A stretch of 41,462 bases of DNA from Bacteroidales bacterium. Its GTDB lineage: Bacteria; Bacteroidota; Bacteroidia; Bacteroidales; Paludibacteraceae. The position numbers and the translations under genes are program-made. Below the pieces are notes generated by a model. The model was not told the DNA's origin. It worked only from the letters and a program-made list of their open reading frames with translations, and did no database searches. Positions 25,669 to 35,634 of this stretch are shown in pieces. Location: positions 1 to 41,462 of the forward strand of contig CAAFZS010000058.1 in the NCBI GenBank assembly GCA_900767595.1. Direction: 5' to 3'. The number at the start of each line of letters is the position of its first letter. Positions within the stretch are counted from its first letter, which is position 1.

Positions 25669-26763
25669 ATGAAAAAGTTTCTTGTATCCGCTACCCTTTT
25701 GATGTCCACTGTGGCATTGGTAGCACAAACCATCGCCTTCCAGGCTACCAAGCATGATTTTGGCACCATTAAACAAGAAGACGGAGATGTAACTGCTTAT
25801 TTTGAGTTTACCAACACCGGCAATGCGCCTTTGCTCATCAGCAATGTCCGCACCAGTTGCGGTTGTACCCGCCCCACTTGGCCCAATGAACCGATTGAGC
25901 CCGGTCAAAAAGGTACGATTTCCGCTACCTATCGTGCTTCTACGCGTCCCAACTATTTCCAAAAGACGATTACCGTCTATTCCAATGACCCTGAGCACGC
26001 AACCGTTATGTTAACCATTACCGGAAATGTGACTCCCAAACCCGCCAATCCCGGTGACCAATATAGTGTTACAATGGGTGACTTGAAAATCAAATCCAAG
26101 AAGATGAGCTTTGGAGAGTTTGTGCAAATCGGCGAAGTGGAGCGTACCATTGAATACGGGAACTTCACTAATCACGATATCGCCATTGATGTCATTGTCA
26201 ATGACGACGACAAATTCCTTTCGGCTCAATTGACCAACAACACCCTCAAACCTCAAGAGAGCGGTAAGATCATCTTCACCATCGACACCAAGAAATGTAA
26301 AATTGGTCCTAATACTGCCAAGGTTTATGTGATGGTTAATAACCAAGTCGTTCGTACAGACGAATATGCGATTGACCTTTCGATTAATGTAAACGAGAAC
26401 TTCACTACCCTCTCCGAGCAAGACAAGCGTCAAGCTCCTATTGCTGAAATCCCGACCGTTTTGAATATGGGTACCATTGCTAAAGGGAAAGTAGCCAAGA
26501 AAACGCTTTCCATCAGTAATGTGGGTATCAATCCTTTAAGTGTTCGCCGCGTATATACTTCCGCCGAAGAGATGAGTGTGTCAACCTCTCGAGGCATTGC
26601 TTCTGTCAAGTCGGGTAAGAAAGCGGATGTGCAGGTAACGGTCAATCCGTTTGTTGAAAACAAGGAATTGGCAGCAGGACAATATTCGCGTTCGCTAATC
26701 ATTTATACCAACGATCCCAGCAAGCCCAAACGTGTTATTAGCGTTACTTGGACTATCGAATAA
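25669..26763 (+). CDS. Exported DUF1573 domain protein
   Basis: A 364-residue exported protein of unknown function, common in Bacteroidales. A signal peptide (1-19, ending LVAQ) precedes a DUF1573 immunoglobulin-like domain at about 22-115. It carries the family's HDFGTI, NTGNAPLLI and SCGCTRPTWP motifs. Two more beta-rich segments follow (about 130-240 and 250-364), and the last repeats the TGN/SNDP-like pattern. The start is 20 nt after the RelA/SpoT stop. Confidence 0.88.
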   Translation: MKKFLVSATLLMSTVALVAQTIAFQATKHDFGTIKQEDGDVTAYFEFTNTGNAPLLISNVRTSCGCTRPTWPNEPIEPGQKGTISATYRASTRPNYFQKTITVYSNDPEHATVMLTITGNVTPKPANPGDQYSVTMGDLKIKSKKMSFGEFVQIGEVERTIEYGNFTNHDIAIDVIVNDDDKFLSAQLTNNTLKPQESGKIIFTIDTKKCKIGPNTAKVYVMVNNQVVRTDEYAIDLSINVNENFTTLSEQDKRQAPIAEIPTVLNMGTIAKGKVAKKTLSISNVGINPLSVRRVYTSAEEMSVSTSRGIASVKSGKKADVQVTVNPFVENKELAAGQYSRSLIIYTNDPSKPKRVISVTWTIE

Positions 26764-26765
26764 CA

Positions 26766-27851
26766 ATGAAACATCCGGAGAACGACGAACAATATAAGGG
26801 ACTGACCGTTAATGCGGGGGTGGAGAATCTGCCTTCCGTTAACCCGTACGCTACTTTTCATCGCAAGAAACGCACCCTAACCGCCGAGGAGTATTTCGAC
26901 GGCATACGTCAAGGGGATGTGTCTATTTTAGGTCAAGCTGTGACCTTGGTGGAGAGTAACTTGCCCGAGGACCAACTCATTGCCCAGCAAGTCATAGAGA
27001 AATGTCTGCCTTATACGGGCAACTCTATTCGTTTGGGTATTACAGGAGTGCCCGGTGCCGGTAAATCGACCTTCATTGAGGCATTAGGTACCGAAGTGTG
27101 TCATATGGGGAAGAAACTGGCCGTTCTGGCTATTGACCCAAGTAGTGAGCGTTCCAAAGGGTCTATCTTAGGGGATAAGACGCGCATGAACGAACTCTCC
27201 ACGCAAGCCAATGCTTTCATTCGTCCCAGCCCGTCGGCAGGTTCGTTGGGAGGCGTGGCTCGTAAGACGAGGGAGAGTATTGTGCTTTGCGAAGCCGCCG
27301 GTTTTGACACGATTTTTGTGGAGACCGTCGGTGTAGGACAGAGCGAAACGGCGGCTCATTCGATGGTGGATTATTTCCTTTTGTTGCAAGTCACCGGTAC
27401 GGGGGATGAACTGCAAGGCATCAAACGCGGTATCATGGAGATGGCGGATGGAATAGCGATCAATAAGTGTGACGGAACGAATGTAGAGCGTGCACAAGCC
27501 GCTCGGGTTAGTTTTAAAAATGCGCTGGCTCTTTTCCCGCCTTCCGCCTCCGGATGGAAACCGGGAGCGATATGCTGCTCTGCGGTCGAGCATACGGGTG
27601 TATTGGATGTCTGGAACGATATTGTTAAATATATTGACTTTGTTAAGGCGAACGGGTATTTTGAATCCCATCGTACCGAACAGGCCAAATACTGGATGTA
27701 CGAGACCATCAACGGAGCTCTATTGGATAGTTTCTATCGCAATGAGAAGATGGAACAACTCATTGCTCAAGCTGAGCAACAAGTGCTGAATAATCAAGTG
27801 AGCAGTTTCATTGCCGCTCATAACCTGTTAACAGAATATGGCAAACACTAA
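26766..27851 (+). CDS. meaB: Methylmalonyl-CoA mutase-associated GTPase (MeaB/ArgK)
   Basis: A G3E-type GTPase chaperone that loads and protects the adenosylcobalamin of methylmalonyl-CoA mutase, needed for propionate formation from succinate. The 361 residues start at MKHPENDEQY. Walker A GVPGAGKS is at 94-101, GVGQSE near 189-194 is the switch region, and NKCD at 233-236 gives guanine specificity. The mutase genes are not in this window. It lies 2 nt after the DUF1573 gene and overlaps dnaB by 14 nt. Confidence 0.94.
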   Translation: MKHPENDEQYKGLTVNAGVENLPSVNPYATFHRKKRTLTAEEYFDGIRQGDVSILGQAVTLVESNLPEDQLIAQQVIEKCLPYTGNSIRLGITGVPGAGKSTFIEALGTEVCHMGKKLAVLAIDPSSERSKGSILGDKTRMNELSTQANAFIRPSPSAGSLGGVARKTRESIVLCEAAGFDTIFVETVGVGQSETAAHSMVDYFLLLQVTGTGDELQGIKRGIMEMADGIAINKCDGTNVERAQAARVSFKNALALFPPSASGWKPGAICCSAVEHTGVLDVWNDIVKYIDFVKANGYFESHRTEQAKYWMYETINGALLDSFYRNEKMEQLIAQAEQQVLNNQVSSFIAAHNLLTEYGKH

Positions 27852-29361
27852 AACATACAAAAAAGAGACAACGCCCAAATTAGGGCCGAACGACATGGGT
27901 AAGTTACCTCCTCAAGCCGTAGAGCTGGAGGATTCGGTTTTGGGTGCACTGATGATTGAGAAAGATGCTTACGCTACGGTAGCCGAACTCTTGCGTCCGG
28001 AGTCTTTCTATAAAGACCAGAATCGTATGGTCTATGAGGCTATTCGTGCTTTGGCAGCGAAAGATCAGCCTATCGATATGCTCTCAGTAGCAGAGAAACT
28101 GAAGAGTTTAGGTAATCTGGATAAGGCAGGAGGGGCTGTTTATTTGAGTGAACTCACCCGCAAGGTGGCCTCTACGGCTCACCTCACCTACCACGCACAA
28201 GTGGTAGCGCAGAAAGCCACGGCGCGCGAACTCATCCAAATGGCTGCTCGTATAGAAGAAGCCGCTTATGATGAGACGCAAGATGTGGAGGATCTGATGC
28301 AGGTAGCCGAATCGGATATCTTTGAGATCAGTCAACGAGCACAGAAAAGGGATGTAACCCAGATTGACCCGGTCATTGCAGAAGCGTTTGAGCGGATGAG
28401 GAAAGCGTCCAAGAACGAAGGCAACATCTCGGGTATCCCGTCCGGTTTCAAGGCGTTGGATAAGATTACCAGCGGTTGGCAGAAGTCCGACTTGGTTATT
28501 ATCGCAGCACGTCCTGCCATGGGTAAGACGGCTTTTGTGCTGTCTATGGCCAAGAACATTGCAGTGAACTACCATAAGCCCGTAGCGATGTTCTCGTTGG
28601 AGATGTCGAATGTTCAACTCGTCAATCGTCTCATCATGAATGTATGCGAGATAGAGGGCGATAAGATTAAGAACGGCAAACTGACCAAACAGGAGTGGTC
28701 GCAACTCGAGCATAAGATCAACGAACTGCTCGGAGCACCCATTTATGTAGATGACACACCGTCTCTATCCGTATTTGAACTGCGTTCCAAAGCTCGCAAG
28801 CTCGTCAAGGAGCATCATATTGAACTCATCATCATCGACTACTTGCAACTGATGAATGCTTCGGGAATGAGTTTTGGTTCCCGTGAGCAGGAGGTAAGTA
28901 TCATCTCCCGTAATTTAAAAGCGTTGGCCAAGGAATTGGATATACCGATTATTGCCCTTAGCCAACTTAACCGTGGTGTGGAAGCGCGTACCGGTGTGGA
29001 CGGGAAGAAACCCCAACTCAGTGACCTGCGCGAGTCCGGTGCCATTGAGCAGGATGCGGATATGGTTTGTTTCATTCACCGTCCCGAATATTATCGTTTG
29101 TATAACGATGAAAAGACCGGTAAGGACCTGCGCGGACTGGGACAGATTATCGTGGCTAAGCACCGTAATGGTGCCACGGACGAGATATGGCTTCGTTTCC
29201 GCTCCAAACTGGCTAAGTTCCAGAACGAGGACGAGACATGGGATGAGTCCGAGTTGGATGCAAGTCCCCTACCCGAGCCCGGGGATATATCCATCACCTC
29301 TCGCATCAATGACCTCAACCCCGACGGGGCTACGTTAGATGATAACAACACCCCCTTCTAA
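27838..29361 (+). CDS. dnaB: Replicative DNA helicase
   Basis: A hexameric 5'-3' helicase that drives the replication fork. The 507 residues have an N-terminal domain (about 25-130) and a RecA-like C-terminal domain with Walker A ARPAMGKTAF (224-233), Walker B LIIIDYLQLM (329-338) and LSQLNRGVEAR near 374-384. The acidic C-terminal tail (about 460-507) is low in similarity to known family members. No intein is seen. It overlaps the end of meaB. Confidence 0.97.
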   Translation: MANTKTYKKETTPKLGPNDMGKLPPQAVELEDSVLGALMIEKDAYATVAELLRPESFYKDQNRMVYEAIRALAAKDQPIDMLSVAEKLKSLGNLDKAGGAVYLSELTRKVASTAHLTYHAQVVAQKATARELIQMAARIEEAAYDETQDVEDLMQVAESDIFEISQRAQKRDVTQIDPVIAEAFERMRKASKNEGNISGIPSGFKALDKITSGWQKSDLVIIAARPAMGKTAFVLSMAKNIAVNYHKPVAMFSLEMSNVQLVNRLIMNVCEIEGDKIKNGKLTKQEWSQLEHKINELLGAPIYVDDTPSLSVFELRSKARKLVKEHHIELIIIDYLQLMNASGMSFGSREQEVSIISRNLKALAKELDIPIIALSQLNRGVEARTGVDGKKPQLSDLRESGAIEQDADMVCFIHRPEYYRLYNDEKTGKDLRGLGQIIVAKHRNGATDEIWLRFRSKLAKFQNEDETWDESELDASPLPEPGDISITSRINDLNPDGATLDDNNTPF

Positions 29362-29364
29362 CAT

Positions 29365-29443
29365 CTAAAACTAACGACTAACAACTAAAAACTAACGACT
29401 AATAACTAACGACTAAAAACTAACGACTAATAACTAACGACTA
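29365..29443 (+). repeat. ACTAACG heptamer repeat tract before asnS
   Basis: Eleven or so ACTAACG, ACTAAAA, ACTAATA and ACTAACA heptamers fill nearly the whole 100-nt gap between dnaB and asnS, starting 3 nt after the dnaB stop. The orientation relative to transcription is the same as in the tract at 3429-3500. No TTTG/TAnnTTTG promoter is seen in the remaining 18 nt. Confidence 0.9.
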
Positions 29444-29461
29444 TATATAATATAATAAGGT

Positions 29462-30886
29462 ATGTTACAAAGAACAATAATCAAAGACGCCCTGCAATCC
29501 AAGCAATTTGGGCAACCCATCAATGTTCGCGGATGGGTACGTAGTCGTCGTGGCAACAAGAACGTCTCATTCATTGCCCTCAACGATGGTTCTACGATTA
29601 AGAACATTCAGATTGTAGTTGATCTGGAGAAGTTCCCGGAAGAACAACTCAAACCCGTCACCACCGGTGCGTGTATTGCCGTCACCGGAACGCTCGTTGA
29701 GAGCCAGGGTGCCGGTCAAGCCGTTGAGATCCAACTCACCGAGTTAGTCATTTACGGTACCGCCGATGTGGACCAATATCCTTTGCAGAAGAAAGGGTTA
29801 AGTATGGAATACTTACGCACGATAGCGCACTTACGCCCGCGTACGAATACGTTTGGTGCGGTCTTCCGTATCCGTCACCATATGGCGATGGCTATTCATA
29901 CGTATTTCCACCAGCACGGATACTTCTATTTCCATACGCCGCTCATCACCGCCTCCGATTGTGAGGGTGCCGGTCAGATGTTCCAAGTCACAACCAAGAA
30001 CCTCTATAACCTCAAGAAAAACGAGGAGGGGAAGATTGACTATTCCGACGATTTCTTCGGCAAACAGACTTCCCTCACCGTCAGCGGACAGTTGGAAGGT
30101 GAGTTAGGAGCTACGGCATTAGGAAAAATCTACACCTTTGGTCCTACTTTCCGTGCCGAGAACTCCAACACTCCGCGTCACTTGGCGGAGTTCTGGATGA
30201 TCGAGCCGGAAATAGCGTTTATGGACTTAGACGAACTGATGGCTCTCGAAGAGGACTTTATCAAGTTCTGCGTCAAATGGGCCTTAGATAACTGTATGGA
30301 CGATCTGGAGTTCCTGAATCAATTCGTAGATAAGGGTCTTATTGAGCGCCTGAAATCCGTCATTGCTTCCGACTTCGTTCACCTGCCCTACACGGAAGGT
30401 ATCCGTATTCTCCAAGAGGCCATCAAGAACGGACATAAGTTCGAGTTCCCTTGCGAGTGGGGAGACGACTTGGCTTCCGAGCACGAGCGTTACCTCGTAG
30501 AGGAACATTTCAAACGCCCTGTCATCATGACCAACTATCCGAAAGCCATCAAGGCCTTCTATATGAAGATCGATGAGGAGGAGAGCGGTTATAACGGCAA
30601 GAGCGGACAAACCGTACAAGGCACGGATGTGCTTTTCCCGCAAATAGGCGAGATTATCGGCGGTTCCGTTCGTGAAGAGAGTTACGATAAACTGATGGCG
30701 GAGATTGAGGCTCGTCATATTCCGATGAAAGATATGACGTGGTACCTGGACACCCGTAAATACGGTTCCTGCCCGCACGCAGGCTTCGGCTTGGGCTTCG
30801 AGCGTCTGATGCTCTTCGTCACGGGAATGCAGAACATACGCGATGTCATTCCGTTCCCGCGTACCCCTAAAACAGCAGAATTTTAA
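29462..30886 (+). CDS. asnS: Asparaginyl-tRNA synthetase
   Basis: Class IIb aminoacyl-tRNA synthetase, 474 residues. An N-terminal OB-fold anticodon-binding domain lies at about 18-110 (INVRGWVRSRRGNKNVSF). The catalytic domain has motif 2 (TFRAENSNTPRHLAEFWMIEPE) and motif 3 (GFGLGFERLMLFVTGMQNIRDV). The motif ENSNTPRHLAEF and the lack of GatCAB context favour AsnRS over a non-discriminating AspRS. Confidence 0.96.
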   Translation: MLQRTIIKDALQSKQFGQPINVRGWVRSRRGNKNVSFIALNDGSTIKNIQIVVDLEKFPEEQLKPVTTGACIAVTGTLVESQGAGQAVEIQLTELVIYGTADVDQYPLQKKGLSMEYLRTIAHLRPRTNTFGAVFRIRHHMAMAIHTYFHQHGYFYFHTPLITASDCEGAGQMFQVTTKNLYNLKKNEEGKIDYSDDFFGKQTSLTVSGQLEGELGATALGKIYTFGPTFRAENSNTPRHLAEFWMIEPEIAFMDLDELMALEEDFIKFCVKWALDNCMDDLEFLNQFVDKGLIERLKSVIASDFVHLPYTEGIRILQEAIKNGHKFEFPCEWGDDLASEHERYLVEEHFKRPVIMTNYPKAIKAFYMKIDEEESGYNGKSGQTVQGTDVLFPQIGEIIGGSVREESYDKLMAEIEARHIPMKDMTWYLDTRKYGSCPHAGFGLGFERLMLFVTGMQNIRDVIPFPRTPKTAEF

Positions 30887-30906
30887 ATAAATAATAAATT
30901 ACAGTT

Positions 30907-33900
30907 ATGAAAAAATTACTCTCCATCGTGTTTGCGCTCTGTATGACCATAGGTCTATGGGCACAGACATCGATCAAAGGTAAGCTGGTCAATGAGCAAA
31001 CCCTCACTCCTGTCGTAGGGGCATCCGTCATGCTCGGCAACCAGAACATTGCCACTACAACCAACGAGCAAGGTGAGTTCTCCCTACTCTATCTCGAAGC
31101 GGGAGACGAAGAGCTCATCATCGAGGCGGATGGATATGTATCCACCGTGGAACTGATTGCTATTGCTCCTGATCAAACCACCACCATCGATCCTATTGCC
31201 TTGCATCCGAACTTGGTGCAGGACATCCAAGAGGAGGTTCGCCTCACGTTAAGTGAGGGGGATATGAACGATGATGATGGTAAGTCGCAAGCACAAGCGT
31301 CATCCGCTTCGGCTTCCACGGATGTGTTCAACTCCGTCACCTCGTGGGCTTGGTCCACCGCCCGTTATCGTAACCGCGGATACGAAGCCAACTACGAGCA
31401 GAACTACATCGAAGGCATCTCCTTCAACTCTGCTGAACGCGGACAGTTTAACTTCTCCGCTATGGGTGGTCTGAATGACGCGACCCGTAACAAAGAGGTA
31501 GTCAACCCCATTGAAGCTACGAATTTCACCTTTGGCGGTTTAGGTACTTCTACGAACTACTTGCAAGGGGCTTCGCGTTATGCCCAAGGATGGAAGATTG
31601 GTGTAGCCGGAACGAACCGTAACTACAAGGCGCGTGTCAATGCCACCTACGCCAGCGGAATGCTCTCTAATGGCTGGAGTTTTGTAGGACAGATAGCCTA
31701 CCGTTTCTCTCCTTACTGCAAACAGGAAGGTATCATCGGAGAAGGTATTGAATATCACTCCCTCGGTTACTTCTTCTCCGCAGAAAAGAAGTGGGATAAC
31801 GGCAATCGCTTAAGCCTCATCACTTTTGGTGCTCCCACCCAACGCGGTCAGTCAGGTGCCGTGACCCAAGAGGTGTATGACCTCTACGGTTCCATCAACT
31901 ATAACCCCTATTGGGGCTATCAGGATGGGAAGATACGTAACTCCCGTGTCGTTCAGTCGTTCGATCCTACGGCCATTGCGGCTTTCGACTTGAAGATTGA
32001 CGAGAAGAACTCCATGAAGTTTGCTGCCGGTTATCACTACTCTTTCTATTCTAATTCGGCTATTCAGTTCTATAATGCTCCCGACCCGCGTCCCGACTAC
32101 TATCGTAAGTTACCTTCTTATATGTGGGACGGACAGATCGTTGACCCCGCTTCCGGACAACTCTACCAAGATGACGGATCGCACTATCCTTATGGTCTGT
32201 TCGTGGGTAGAGACCTGAACTCGGGCGAGTTAGGTGCCGGTTTCACCGGTGCGGACGGAACGAACTTAGGTCCCTCCATCGATCCTACTTCGTATAACGA
32301 CCTCGTGAATGCATGGAAAGGTCACGACCCCAAGACCACGCACATCGATTGGGATGGTCTATATGCAGCCAACTATGCTAATAACGCAGTTGACCCTACC
32401 GGCATTGCTAAATATATGGTAGAGCGTCGTCATAATGACATCGAAGAAGGTGCCTTGAACATCAACTACCATTATACCGACCTCAATCACCTCCACCTTA
32501 CCTTAGGTATCGAGGCTAAACAGTCACAAGGTATCCACTTCAAGACGATTGATGACTTGCTGGGTGCTAACCAATGGAAGGATATCGATCCTTTTGCTGA
32601 CCGCGATATGAAGGAGATTGGTACGAACATCGGTATGACCCAAACGGAACTGATCTGGGTCAAACAGAACGACTACCGTTCTTGGATGCTCAATAACCAT
32701 AACCCCAAAGACATCAAAGAAGGAGACCGCTTTGGTTACGATTATCGAATGAATATGACTACGGCTAAGGTGTGGTTGCAGAACGAGTGGAACTTCCACG
32801 ATATCGATGTTTACTACGCTCTCCAGATCACCTACTCGAATATGATGCGTTCAACGAATATGCTCAACGGTCGTGCCCTCTATCTCTCGCTACTATCTAA
32901 CCAGATGGGTGAGAATGACAAGTATTTAGGCTATGGCAATAACTTCGCATCTATTTTCGCCCAATGCCCGGAACATCTTACCGGCACGTGGCACCATTTC
33001 GTAGATCCTTCTTTCAAGGCGGGCTTTACCTATAAGATTAACGGCCGCAATCACATTAAGTTCAATGCGATGGCGCAAACCGTGGCTCCGTTGGCGAAGG
33101 ATGCTTATATCTCTCAGCGTGTACACGATCGCGCTGTGGATAACATCTATATCCACGATGAGGCAAAGAACCTCAAGGACTATTACGCAGCTTCCCAGAA
33201 AGTGGTGGGCGGCGACTTGACCTACGAGTTTAACTACCCCATCGTTCGTGGTCGTGTTACCGGTTTCTACTCCCGTTTCTGGGATGGTACCGAACTCAAC
33301 GGATACTATGACGATGAGGTTCGCACCTTCGTCAACCAGGCTATCACCGGTATCAATCGCCGCCACTGCGGTATCGAAGCCGCTTTGAGCGTTAAACTCG
33401 GAACGTACTTCACCCTTACCGGAGCAACCTCCGTCGGCGATTATCGTTATACGAGCAATGCCTATAGCGTGACCTCTGCCGAGAACGGTATGGCACTGGC
33501 AGAGCAACTCGATCCGCAGACCCACACTACGTATGTACCGGTCTATGAGACGCGCGATAGCGTACTACTCAAAGGCTTACGCGTATCCACGGGTCCGCAA
33601 GTCAATGCGTCCCTTAAGTTATCGTTCTTCCATCCTAAGATGTGGTTCGCTGATATCACAGTTAGCTACTACGATTGGAACTTCCTCGATGTAGCGCCTT
33701 CCCGTCGCATGAAGGGACTGTTCACCGGTTATCGTGCCGATGGTACCAACGTCAATGGTTGGTATGGCGATACAAACAAGAAAGATCCTAACCTACCTAC
33801 CGCTATTGAGACTACGGATGGTAAAGCGCTGAATATCAACGAGCGTACGGCAGCAGGTTATCCTTCTAATGCCGTCTTAGACGAGAATGGCGTTCCGCAA

Positions 33901-34233
33901 TTGCGCTATCCGTATAACATCATGTCGGAGCAAGAGTCGCTGGCAGCTACCAATCCGCTCAATCGTTTCATCATCGATATGAGCGTAGGTAAACTCATTT
34001 ACTTGCCCAATAGACAATCGCTGTCCATTAACTTGAGTGTGACGAACTTGACGAATAACACCCATTTCAAGACGGGTGGTTATCAACAAGCTCGTTTGCC
34101 GCGCGCGAACCAACAAGGGGTGAAGGATACACACAATAACTCCATCATCACGCCGAACGCATGGAAGTTCCCAGCTAAGTACTACTACGCTTGGGGTGCG
34201 AACTTCTATCTAACCCTTACGTATAAATTTTAA
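30907..34233 (+). CDS. TonB-dependent outer-membrane receptor
   Basis: An outer-membrane receptor of 1108 residues. The signal peptide is at 1-19 (ending GLWAQ). A carboxypeptidase-regulatory-like domain spans about 22-105 (IKGKLVNEQTLTPVVGASV). An acidic Ser/Ala linker (about 115-138) leads to a plug-like domain (about 138-260), then a long beta barrel with many aromatic strand ends to the final LTLTYKF, whose terminal Phe is typical for outer-membrane assembly. It lacks clear SusC hallmarks. The next two genes encode lipoproteins that are probably its surface partners. The ligand is unknown. Confidence 0.9.
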   Translation: MKKLLSIVFALCMTIGLWAQTSIKGKLVNEQTLTPVVGASVMLGNQNIATTTNEQGEFSLLYLEAGDEELIIEADGYVSTVELIAIAPDQTTTIDPIALHPNLVQDIQEEVRLTLSEGDMNDDDGKSQAQASSASASTDVFNSVTSWAWSTARYRNRGYEANYEQNYIEGISFNSAERGQFNFSAMGGLNDATRNKEVVNPIEATNFTFGGLGTSTNYLQGASRYAQGWKIGVAGTNRNYKARVNATYASGMLSNGWSFVGQIAYRFSPYCKQEGIIGEGIEYHSLGYFFSAEKKWDNGNRLSLITFGAPTQRGQSGAVTQEVYDLYGSINYNPYWGYQDGKIRNSRVVQSFDPTAIAAFDLKIDEKNSMKFAAGYHYSFYSNSAIQFYNAPDPRPDYYRKLPSYMWDGQIVDPASGQLYQDDGSHYPYGLFVGRDLNSGELGAGFTGADGTNLGPSIDPTSYNDLVNAWKGHDPKTTHIDWDGLYAANYANNAVDPTGIAKYMVERRHNDIEEGALNINYHYTDLNHLHLTLGIEAKQSQGIHFKTIDDLLGANQWKDIDPFADRDMKEIGTNIGMTQTELIWVKQNDYRSWMLNNHNPKDIKEGDRFGYDYRMNMTTAKVWLQNEWNFHDIDVYYALQITYSNMMRSTNMLNGRALYLSLLSNQMGENDKYLGYGNNFASIFAQCPEHLTGTWHHFVDPSFKAGFTYKINGRNHIKFNAMAQTVAPLAKDAYISQRVHDRAVDNIYIHDEAKNLKDYYAASQKVVGGDLTYEFNYPIVRGRVTGFYSRFWDGTELNGYYDDEVRTFVNQAITGINRRHCGIEAALSVKLGTYFTLTGATSVGDYRYTSNAYSVTSAENGMALAEQLDPQTHTTYVPVYETRDSVLLKGLRVSTGPQVNASLKLSFFHPKMWFADITVSYYDWNFLDVAPSRRMKGLFTGYRADGTNVNGWYGDTNKKDPNLPTAIETTDGKALNINERTAAGYPSNAVLDENGVPQLRYPYNIMSEQESLAATNPLNRFIIDMSVGKLIYLPNRQSLSINLSVTNLTNNTHFKTGGYQQARLPRANQQGVKDTHNNSIITPNAWKFPAKYYYAWGANFYLTLTYKF

Positions 34234-34235
34234 TT

Positions 34236-34241
34236 AGGAGG
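34236..34241 (+). promoter_or_regulatory. Strong Shine-Dalgarno AGGAGG
   Basis: AGGAGG sits 7 nt before the ATG of the DUF5689 lipoprotein. Bacteroidota genes rarely use such sites, and none of the other starts in this window shows one. Confidence 0.7.
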
Positions 34242-34248
34242 ACTCAAT

Positions 34249-35634
34249 ATGAAGTACAATACATCATTACATCATTTCATCAATTCCTCATTCTTATTAC
34301 TTTTAGTAATCGCTTGTTTAGTGGGTTGCACCTTCAAGGCTCCGGAAGCAGACCAGTTCTTCTACTCTGAGAACCAGATAGAGGAACTCACCAAAGATGG
34401 GCACCTGTATACTCTTCACCAGCTTATCGACTCGTTTAAGACTCCCCAAGGGAACTACTATGATGAAGAGTTTCATCGTTACCGTGCTACCTCGATGATA
34501 GACGACGAGACCTATCTCTTCTCCATCGACACGCTCCCTAAGGGCGGAGAAGGTATTTATATCCGCGGTCGCGTTCAGACCGATGACCAAGGAGGAAACT
34601 TCTACAAGAACATCATCATCCAACAGGTGGTAGACGGTCAACAGCAGAACTTGCGTATCGGCATTGATGCCGGTTCGATCTCCGGTACCTACCCGCGCGG
34701 ACAGGAACTGCTCATCCGCTGTAACGGACTGGCGATTGGTTGCTATGCCAACCAACTCCAACTCTGCTGCCCGGATTATAACAACAATGTCTATGCCAAC
34801 AACGAGAAGAACAAGGTTGGTTGGACTCCCGGTCGTATCAGAGAAGCTGTGTTTGCCGCTGCTGTCAAACGGATTGGTAAGCCCGATGAAAGCAAACTCC
34901 AATGTGATACCATTACCATCGCTTCGTTTAAGAATCGACTCAACCTCTTGGAGAACCGTCTGCTCGAAGCCCGTTTGGTATGCATCAAGGATGTGTGTTT
35001 CACCGGTCAGTGTTACGACCAAAGCACGTTGAAGAACTGCACCTTTATGGATCCTGATTCCTCGGAGTTTGCCAATGTGTTCGCTCCTACCACGAACAAT
35101 TTGAACTATATGCAAGCACGCGTCATCCGTGATCGGGAAATGGATGTGACACAAGTCTCCGTCTCCGAGTTCGCCAAAGAAGCGCGTTATTACCTTCCGG
35201 GGGCAGGCAGTGCACACGATGGAGAATACTGCTTCTATGTCGATGACAGCAATAAAACCATGCCGACCGATGTACCTTACCTCTATGCTACGTTAGGTAC
35301 CACCACCTATTATATCCCTGTTACGGAGCGTCAGCAGGCTTACGGTTGGCATACGGACGATGTCATCCTCATCTATCCTTATACCGACGGATATGTCTAT
35401 GCTGGGAATGGAACGTGGCTTCAGAAAGTGGGTATCTTACACTGTACTGAATATGAAGGTTCTGTCACCGGTGTGCTCAGTTTCTATAAGGACAAAGTGA
35501 ATAGCAGTAACCCGATTGCTGCCAAAGATTGGGCCATCTCAATCTGCGACTTAAGCGATATTAAGATGACCAATACCGTTACCAATGCGCCTTGGGTTCC
35601 TATTGAATATACGAATAAAAATAAACAACTATGA
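34249..35634 (+). CDS. DUF5689 domain lipoprotein
   Basis: A 461-residue lipoprotein. A hydrophobic signal (about 10-26) ends in the lipobox LVGC (Cys27). The DUF5689-like region (about 45-340) shows its pattern IYIRGRVQTDDQGGNFYKNIIIQ and a GIDAGSISGTYPRGQELLIRC segment typical of OB-fold-like surface lipoproteins paired with TonB receptors. The C-terminal part (about 340-461) is beta-rich. It likely sits at the cell surface next to the upstream receptor. The start is set by a strong AGGAGG 7 nt upstream. Confidence 0.8.
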   Translation: MKYNTSLHHFINSSFLLLLVIACLVGCTFKAPEADQFFYSENQIEELTKDGHLYTLHQLIDSFKTPQGNYYDEEFHRYRATSMIDDETYLFSIDTLPKGGEGIYIRGRVQTDDQGGNFYKNIIIQQVVDGQQQNLRIGIDAGSISGTYPRGQELLIRCNGLAIGCYANQLQLCCPDYNNNVYANNEKNKVGWTPGRIREAVFAAAVKRIGKPDESKLQCDTITIASFKNRLNLLENRLLEARLVCIKDVCFTGQCYDQSTLKNCTFMDPDSSEFANVFAPTTNNLNYMQARVIRDREMDVTQVSVSEFAKEARYYLPGAGSAHDGEYCFYVDDSNKTMPTDVPYLYATLGTTTYYIPVTERQQAYGWHTDDVILIYPYTDGYVYAGNGTWLQKVGILHCTEYEGSVTGVLSFYKDKVNSSNPIAAKDWAISICDLSDIKMTNTVTNAPWVPIEYTNKNKQL

